A DNA stretch of 64,000 nucleotides from Benincasa hispida (taxonomy: Eukaryota > Streptophyta > Magnoliopsida > Cucurbitales > Cucurbitaceae): contig NC_052350.1 in the NCBI RefSeq assembly GCF_009727055.1, positions 29,664,442 to 29,728,441 of the forward strand, written 5' to 3'. Made by a program: the position numbers and the translations under genes. This document shows, one piece after another, positions 57,581 to 64,000 of the stretch. The notes under the pieces were generated by a model. That model had not been told where the DNA came from. It did not search any database and saw only the letters and a program-made list of their open reading frames with translations. Every line of letters starts with the position of its first letter. Position 1 is the first letter of the stretch.

Positions 57581-58365
57581 TATACAGTTTATGAATTTAA
57601 TGCTTCAATTGCTCATTCAGCTGGTTCTTGTTTTGGATTAAACCTTGATTGATTTAGGTGGTTACTCGTTGATTCGAACGTCCTGGATTGCATGAGTTCT
57701 TGAGCCTGGCTGCTGAAATTTGCTGAATTTATTTTGTTCACTGCTGGTGTTGAAGGTTTGGCATATGTACTGGTTGAAATTTGCTAAATTTATTTATTTC
57801 TTTTCATCTATACTGACTATTAAATATAGAGATAAGATATGGAAATAATGACTATATATTTAGGACTTTAAGGTTCTTTTTTTCCTTAAAGTTAGGATAT
57901 GGAAAGAAAATATAAGGTGTATACTTAAATAATTGAGACTCATACCTTTAAAAATTCTTTCTTAAAAAGATAGAAAAAATTTTGAAAATCAAGTTTTAGT
58001 AAGAACTAAGAAGTTTAATTTTCATTATATTTATTTTTTTAAATGGCTGTAAAATTCTATGAACACAAAAAAGAAAGGGAAAAGATAGACAAAGAATATA
58101 ATTCTAAAATAATTATGTCATTTTTATTTTAAATTTTTCCATTGAACAATCTTATATTTGATGACATAGTTCTTTTCTCTTTTTATCAATGGTATCTTAA
58201 ATCTTTAATGGGAGCATGTTGGAGAGTACATTCTTAGGGTGTTGTTTTACCAATGGGACTTAAACAACTATCAATGTCCCATCTAAAACTACTTGTTTAC
58301 TTTAAAGAAGTTTATGATAAGTGTATGATAAGTTTTCATATGGTGTGTTTTGTATAGGATAAATT
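57581..58365. other. Non-coding stretch before the CACTA transposase
   Basis: A/T-rich, with two 'gaaatttgctgaatttatt' phrases near 57715 and 57776. It probably includes the 5' non-coding part of the CACTA element, but I did not find a CACTA terminal inverted repeat. Confidence 0.4.
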
Positions 58366-58924
58366 ATGGATAAAAGTTGGATAAAACTACGAAATAGATT
58401 ATGCGAAGAATATACTGATGAATAAGATCATTTATTAGTTTGGCTGAGAAGCATGTCGATACAAGGGGGTTTACACGTTATCTATGTAAAAAGTACCAGA
58501 ATGTCATAATGAAACTACCCCGTGATGTTAAATGTGATTTATACACATATGGAATGGCCATCACCATAGTAGATGGATATATCATGGTGAAACCCCAGAT
58601 TTGTCCTTTTTAAAACCTATGGAAATGGATGAAACACATAATGAACAAATAGAGCCTTCTCATCAAAATTTAGATAATGCAAATGAAATGCTTGAACTAT
58701 TGAATGATTTGACAACTGGGGGAAACATTGAAGTTGAACATCATAGTGACGAAAATTCAACCAAAGTTGAAACAAGTGAGAATATGGAAGATAGAAGTAG
58801 TAAGTTTCAATTAGTGTTTGATGAGGTTAATGAAGAATTATACTCTGGTTATACTAAGATTTCTATCTTACTTTTTCTGGTGAAATTAATGCATATTAAA
58901 GTACTTAATAATTTGGACCAATAA
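58366..58924 (+). pseudogene. CACTA transposase-associated N-terminal domain
   Basis: From ATG 58366 the reading is MDKSWIKLRNRLCEEYTDE then a stop. It continues FISLAEKHVDTRGF, CQNVIMKLPRDVKCDLYTYG and WIYHGE, the transposase-associated domain found at the start of plant CACTA TNP2 proteins. An acidic region (58601-58924, 107 residues open) with EMLELLNDLTTGG follows. Frames are broken by stops. Confidence 0.75.
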
Positions 58925-60245
58925 GTCATTTGATATGTTATTAGAATTACTCAAAGAAGCTTTACCTTAGGGTAGCAAAATGCCAAAATCTTATTATGAA
59001 ACAAAAAAGATGTTGCGTGACTTGGGTTTAGGTTATACATGCATACATGCTTGTAAGAATGATTGTATGCTATTTTGGAAAGAAAATTAGAAAACATAAA
59101 TTTGTTCTCAATGCAATGAACCTCGTTACAAAGTAAGTAACAAGAAAGGAAAAAGGTTCCACACAAGATTTTAAGACATTTTCCCTTAAAACCAAGATTA
59201 CAAAGATTATTTCATTCCAAGCTCACTGCTAGTGATATGAGATGACATAAGGAAAAAATATTGAATTTAGATGGAGTTTTAAGATATCCAGCATATGGTG
59301 AAGCATGGAAAGATTTTGATAGACAATTTGATGGTTTGCAAAAGATCCAAGGAATGTATGTTAGCTTTAGCTACTGATGGGTTTAACCCATTTGGCAACA
59401 TGAGTACATCTTATAGTATATGGCCAGTAATTTTAATTCCATATAATTTGCCAACATGGAAATGCATGAAAGAAGTATTTTTCTTCATGCCATTGCTTGT
59501 ATCAGAGCCAAAATCTCCAGGAAAAGAGATAGATATTTATTTGCAGCCTCTAATAGATTAATTGAAAGATTTATGGAGTAATGGCATTGAGACTTACAAT
59601 GCTTATAGTTGTCAAAACTTTCAGCTTCATGCAGCTTTATTGTGGACAATAAATGATTTTCAAGCATATAGCAATGTGTCAGGATGGAGTATTAAGGGAC
59701 ATAAAGCATGTCCAGTTTGAAATCAAGATGTCTCATCTGAGTCATTGCATAATAAAATATGTTACATGAGACATCGTCATTACTTACTAATGAATCATTC
59801 TTGGCATCAGAATAAACAGTTTAATGGGAAAACAAAATATAGAATTGCACCACAGTCTTTTTAAGGATTAGATGTTCTTTGCCAGCTAGATGCTATAGAT
59901 ATTCTGCCACTAGGGAAAACTATAAATACATTAAAGGAAGCGTGTTCATAATGAATTGAATTAGGTGAAAAAAAAAAACATGTTCGTTGAGCTACCATAA
60001 TGGTCAAGTCTTAAGAGATTCGACACAAACTCGATGTAATGTATATTGAGAAGAATACTTGTGATAATGTATTGGGTACATTATTGAATATTGAAGGAAA
60101 AAAGAAGGACACTGATAAAGCATGTAAAGATTTAATGAAGTTGAATATTCGTAAAGAACTGTATCTTCAACATGTTGGAAATAAATTGGTGAAGCCATAT
60201 ACTAGTTACACATTGACAATTGATGGAAAAAAAGTTTTGTAGTTT
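58925..60245 (+). pseudogene. CACTA TNP2-type transposase core (broken)
   Basis: It begins with KMPKSYYETKKMLRDLGLGY and a CSQCNEPRYK zinc-type block. The hallmark TNP2 stretch lies at 59350-59561, with LALATDGFNPFGNMSTSYS, LPTWKCMKEVFFFMPLL and PGKEIDIYLQPLID. LKDLWSNGIETY, FQLHAALLWTINDFQAY and GWSIKGHKACPV follow. This enzyme would cut and move CACTA DNA transposons. Many stops and frameshifts make it inactive. Confidence 0.85.
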
Positions 60246-61216
60246 CTAGAAAACAGTTAAGTTTCTTGATAGTTTTGCATCCAACATCTCAAAATGTGTC
60301 GGTGTCAAATATGAAAAGAGATATGGACTAAAAAGCCATGACTCACATGTGTTATTGCAAAGACTTTTACCAATAGGAGTTTGCCCATTTTTACCAACAG
60401 ATGTCAGTGGTGCAATTGTTGAATCGGCGAACTTTTTCAAAGAATTGACTGCGAAGACATTAAAAGTTGAGACTTTGAATAAACTACAAGAGTCGATTGT
60501 GATAACTCTTTGCAAGCTTGAGAGAATATTTCCTCCAACGTTCTTTGATATTATGGTTCATCTAGCTATTCATTTATCAGAGGAAGCGAAACTTATTAGA
60601 CCTGTCAATTATAGTTGGATGTATCCAATTGAGAGATATTATTCTTTGTAGATTTTTAATTAATCATTAAAGTATATTTATTGGTCAAACCACTTCATAA
60701 CATACACACATGTGTAGGAGTTTGAGAACATTGAAACAATATGTAAGAAATAAAGCTCGTCATGAAGGTTCAATTGTAGAAGCGTTTATAGCGAACGAAT
60801 CATTGACATTTTGTTCAATGTACTTGCATGGTATTGAAACAGAATTAAATAAGAAGGTTCAAAATGATGAAATGATAGACTATAATGCATCGAAAACTAT
60901 CGAATATCTACCTATATTTTCACAAAAAGCACGTCTAATTGGTAGTTCACTGAAAGAACTATGGGGTGATGAATTACAAAAGGCTCATTGGTATGTCTTA
61001 AGCAATTGTGAAGCGGTAGATCCATACATGAGATATGTACTTATGAATACTCTAAACTTCATTACCTTCTATTTTATTGACTAATGATATTATATATCAC
61101 AGAAAACACGAGATTGAGCTAGAGAACAGAAATATTCCTAATGCTGTTGAGATGCATGAAGCACACTTTACAAATTTGTTTAGAGATAAAATACGTAACA
61201 TTTTGTTTTATTTTTT
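60246..61216 (+). pseudogene. CACTA transposase C-terminal DUF4218-like region, with two likely introns
   Basis: The reading has HVLLQRLLPIGVCPFLP, LCKLERIFPPTFFDIMVHLA, PVNYSWMYPIERYYSL, then LRTLKQYVRNKARHEGSIVE. The reading frame is kept across a GT (60648) to AG (60717) intron of 70 bp. It is kept again, likely, across 61037-61102. After that NRNIPNAVEMHEAHFTNLF continues until the N gap. These open stretches (100 and 124 residues) are the least decayed part of the transposase. Confidence 0.8.
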
Positions 61217-61316
61217 NNNNNNNNNNNNNNNNNNNNNNNNNNNNNNNNNNNNNNNNNNNNNNNNNNNNNNNNNNNNNNNNNNNNNNNNNNNNNNNNNNNN
61301 NNNNNNNNNNNNNNNN
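61217..61316. other. Assembly gap of 100 N
   Basis: The run is exactly 100 N, the conventional size for a scaffold join of unknown length. The transposase 3' end and any CACTA terminus may lie in it. Confidence 1.
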
Positions 61317-62053
61317 TTTGAGAAGGTATCTGAGAATGTTTAGTAATGGACCAATACTAAAGAAGGACTTTGAGAAGGTATCTAGGGCATAGTACCCAAG
61401 GTATGATGGTACTTAGTGAATACCACATGCACTTAGGTAGAATTGCCGTTTGTTGTGTTGAGAGTACTCCACACCAACTAAGGTTTGACATTGAGGGATC
61501 GAGCAAAAAGGCTCTCTCTCAACTAAGGTTTAACTATTATGTTTCCAACTATGTTATGTTTTAAGTAATTTAAGAATCAGTTTGCTTGGCAATTTTTAGT
61601 TTTAAAGCATGATGTTTATGTTTTATTAGTCACTCAATGGGCTAGTAGCTCACTCATTTTAAATATTTTCCTCCTCACCAGGTAGTGGTCATCTCCCTAG
61701 AGGTTAACTGTACTGCTGCTCAGCCACTCAAAACTCAGTTGGAAGAAAAAGTTTAGGCGTTTGATCTGTAAATATCTATACACATATGTCATGCATATTA
61801 GGGACTAGGGCAAAGTAATGGGGCCCACTGAACTTTGTTTCTGTATATATGTTGTAACGATATTGTGTGTGGAACCATGTTGAAGTTTAAATTATTTTAA
61901 GTTCTTTTAGCACCTTGAATGTTATGAGTGTTTTCTCCAGGGTTTCCTAAGTAGGTTGAGAATGTCAGTTAGGCAATCAGTGTTACAAAAGGGTTGGTAA
62001 TTGTTGCTGTCACAACCTCTTCTAGATTAAGAGAGTAGGGAGGGGGTGTGACA
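61317..62053 (+). mobile_element. F2: gypsy-type LTR end, truncated by the gap
   Basis: It shares several blocks with the reverse complement of F1 ('cactcaatgggc', 'ctcaccaggtag', 'attaagagagtaggg') and ends GGGGGTGTGACA at 62053. The left part is lost in the gap. No primer-binding site follows, so it may be a solo LTR or a 3' LTR. Direct repeats 'tttgagaaggtatct' at 61317 and 61369 flank its gap-side start. Confidence 0.5.
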
Positions 62054-62057
62054 GGAG

Positions 62058-62627
62058 GTGTACAAGGACATTCTCAAGAATCTTAAACCGCTCGATTCCC
62101 TTGATGACGAAGGCATGGTCAACCAACCAAGTAAGGTGGGGGTTGGTGTTGAAGTATTGACCCATTGTTCTAGCCTTGTGGTGAGTGGCCCTGAGGCACT
62201 GACATCCAACGTGCCAAGTCCGCTGATTGTCAAGGAAGGGCCTCCAGGAAAAATGTTCGCTGCATTTGAACAAAAGAAGGTGATGAAGGAAAACGACAGA
62301 ATAAAAGCTGCATATGTCGATTTAGTGGATGAAGACGAAGAGCTGACAGCGAAAGAATCAAAAGAAAGAAAAAGGAAGAGCGCGGAAGAAATAATCTTTC
62401 CTGCATCTTCTGCAGAGCGATTGGTGGAGAAGATTACCATTAAGGCCAAGAAGGTCAGAGAAGGCTTCCTAGAGCTAAGAACAGAAGCCACAGTACTCAT
62501 CACTGCGAAAAAATTTCACCTTGAAATATGTTATGAGGATAATGAGCAAGTTGGAGCCTCGTCACAGCAATGGTCAGAAAAGTCTCTAGATAGTGCAAAC
62601 CTCGCCGCGCTTGAATTTGAAAAGTAG
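62058..62627 (+). pseudogene. N-terminal part of a decayed 'putative plant transposon protein'-type gene
   Basis: This 189-residue open frame starts MYKDILKNLKPLDSLDDEGM and becomes highly charged (DLVDEDEELTAKESKERKRK). A mixed Lys/Glu region with coiled-coil character follows. I do not recognise a domain in this part alone. It lies directly upstream of, and in the same direction as, the recognisable block at 62930-63340, and is interpreted as the same gene's variable N-terminus. It starts just after the F2 end, so the true start may be missing. Confidence 0.45.
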
Positions 62628-63340
62628 TGGAAAGAAGAAAGTGATGAGAAGAAGAAAGCTAGAAAAGGAAAAGATGAGTGCATGAAGCACAACATGAAAA
62701 AAAATTCAAGAGGAGTAGAGGCTTTTAAGAGAGGAAGATGAGAAGAAGAAGAAAGCAGGTGAAAAGAAGAAAAAGTTTGAGGGAGACAGTGCCTCGAAAA
62801 AGGAGATCATGTCGAGAAAGCAGTAGGAAAGAAGGAAGACAAGGCCAAAGCACCCTAGTGGAAGAAGAGCGAGTGCTTAAGAAAAGGCCTCCAATTTTGA
62901 TCGAGATCAGATGTTTTCTACAGAATGCACCCATGGTGGAAGAAGATGTGGTAGATACGTTGGGATGGAGAGATTTCTGCTATGGGGCTAAAATGGTCAA
63001 ACCATCAATGGTTAGCACATTCTATGAAAGAAGGCCACAAGAAGATAGATACAAAGTGGATGTTGGCAAAGCGACAATTGGGTTCGATGTTAAGAAAATA
63101 AATGACACATATAATTTGGAGAACATCCCAAACACTGAGGGAAACAAAATTATAGAAGCACCAACATCCGAGGAATAGAGGTAGGTGTTGAAAGTGGTCG
63201 CACTGTCAGGAACAAAATGGTCCACTTTAGCAAAGGGAGTCAAGACGCTGCTACCACACAACCTAATACCTGAAGCAAACGTGTAGCTCTACTTTGTCAA
63301 AAGGAAGTTGCTCCCTACAACACACGATCACTCAATATCA
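62628..63340 (+). pseudogene. C-terminal part of the same gene, 'putative plant transposon protein' block (broken)
   Basis: After stops and a Lys/Arg-rich segment, the frame at 62738-63178 reads GWRDFCYGAKMVKPSMVSTFYE, then VDVGKATIGFDVKKINDTYNL. Beyond a stop come SGTKWSTLAKGVKTLLPHNL and LYFVKRKLLPTTHDHSIS. This order, strand-like VxxxxIxFxxxxIN, then a WxxxxFxxRLxPTTHxxxVS-type block, recalls the plant-specific family annotated as putative plant transposon protein. Its function is unknown to me. Identification is from memory of the family pattern. Confidence 0.5.
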
Positions 63341-63388
63341 AGAGATTAAGTAATGGGAATATTATGTATAATGTGACTAATACCAATC

Positions 63389-64000
63389 TGAAGGAAATTG
63401 TGCATGAGGATTTCCATGAGCAGCGGAAGGATCATTCCAAATTTCATTTGCATATGAACAATACAATTACAGTCACAAATGGAAACATACAGTTATGCAT
63501 AAAATAGAAATTACAGCAAACTTTACTACATGATCAAGGAAAGGAATTAACAAACCTTTGAAGTCTCATCTTCAAGACCCTTGATCACGAACGCTCGATC
63601 ACAGCAACACAATAACACACGAACGTTCGTATACCACGACTGCTGCACTACACAATCATAGCGAACTCGAACAAAGAGTTCTCCAACTCACGAACACCCC
63701 AAACACCACGAACGGCCTCTACAGAACCTCGACTGTGTTGAGTTGAGTATGACACCACCAAAAAGGTTACCTTGGTATTCTCGGTGTGAGAATTTGGAGT
63801 GTGGGCTCTGTGTGGACTTGGTTAGAGGTAGAGACCAGAGGAGGACAATCGTGTAAATGATTGAGCAAGTGGGAGATGATAAAACCTATCGTATAGGTCA
63901 ATGCCCAATCATTTATCAAAAGCTATGCGATCGTCTAGCTAAAGCTATGCAATCATTTAGCTCATCGGCTAGCTAAGTGTTTATCGTGTATGAACACTCC
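63389..64000 (-). repeat. B5: B-family LTR, continues beyond the window
   Basis: It begins TGAAGGAAATTGTGCATGAGG, matching the B-family LTR ends at 17638 and 25950, including the 'ttaccttggtattctcggtg' block (63769). It ends with the GATCGT-type motif cluster. CAATC (63384-63388) would be the left target copy if this is an intact insertion end. Confidence 0.8.

Noticed and set aside
62027..62503. 158-residue minus-strand frame rich in Ser/Phe
   Set aside because: It is the reverse complement of a Lys/Glu-rich coding-like stretch on the plus strand, which naturally yields Ser/Phe/Leu-rich shadows.

Overview
The window looks like a repeat-dominated piece of a dicot nuclear genome. A cucurbit is my best guess (inference, moderate to low confidence), because the spacer near 1.8 kb carries a GATAGAAGTCTATC-type simple repeat that I associate with cucurbit genomes. 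The DNA is AT-rich, has long introns and no operons, and is filled with plant Ty1/copia, Ty3/gypsy and CACTA elements. It is an assembly: there are two runs of N (52543-53416 and 61217-61316) and one single N (48591) that joins two identical 94-bp ends.

The only gene that looks intact and functional is on the minus strand at 3764-6076. It is a single-exon 770-residue MUSTANG-like protein derived from a Mutator transposase. It has a His-rich repeat tail, a MuDR-type DNA-binding domain, a MULE core, a SWIM zinc finger and a CCHC knuckle. Its promoter and 5' leader probably lie at about 6.1-7.9 kb. To its left are an old gypsy-type 3' LTR (110 to about 1665) and AT-rich spacer.

From about 10.1 to 52.1 kb the window is one nested retrotransposon stack, which can be unpacked from LTR ends, primer-binding sites and target-site duplications (TSDs). 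A gypsy-type LTR (F1) is split by a 39.4-kb insertion, copia element A (12134-51555), flanked by a perfect 5-bp duplication CTTAG. A is cut by five further insertions. Its gag holds a solo LTR (B2), which is itself split by a minus-strand copia element (B1, 17638-28998, TSD AAGGG). Its integrase-RT linker holds an opposite-strand solo LTR of its own family (A', 31850-35979), which is split by a B-family LTR (B3). A B-family LTR fragment (B4) replaces much of its RT. Its 3' LTR is split by copia element D (39291-51279), whose RT is split by a short non-coding gypsy-type element E (43929-49324). All protein domains of A are present only as dispersed, mutated pieces, always in the same order and on the plus strand, as expected for one ancestral element.

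Right of the stack are the 3' part of F1 and more AT-rich repeats around the large gap. Then come a truncated copia element H (about 54279-57365), a decayed CACTA TNP2 transposase (58366-61216, cut by the second gap), a second gypsy-type LTR end (F2, to 62053), a decayed gene resembling the 'putative plant transposon protein' family (62058-63340), and the start of another B-family LTR (B5, from 63389).

I found no tRNA, rRNA, CRISPR or bacterial-type system. The notable items are the domesticated transposase, the depth and resolvability of the nest, a threefold tandem amplification of half an LTR, a covarying hairpin at the start of the E-family LTR, and an apparent age inversion between elements D and E.
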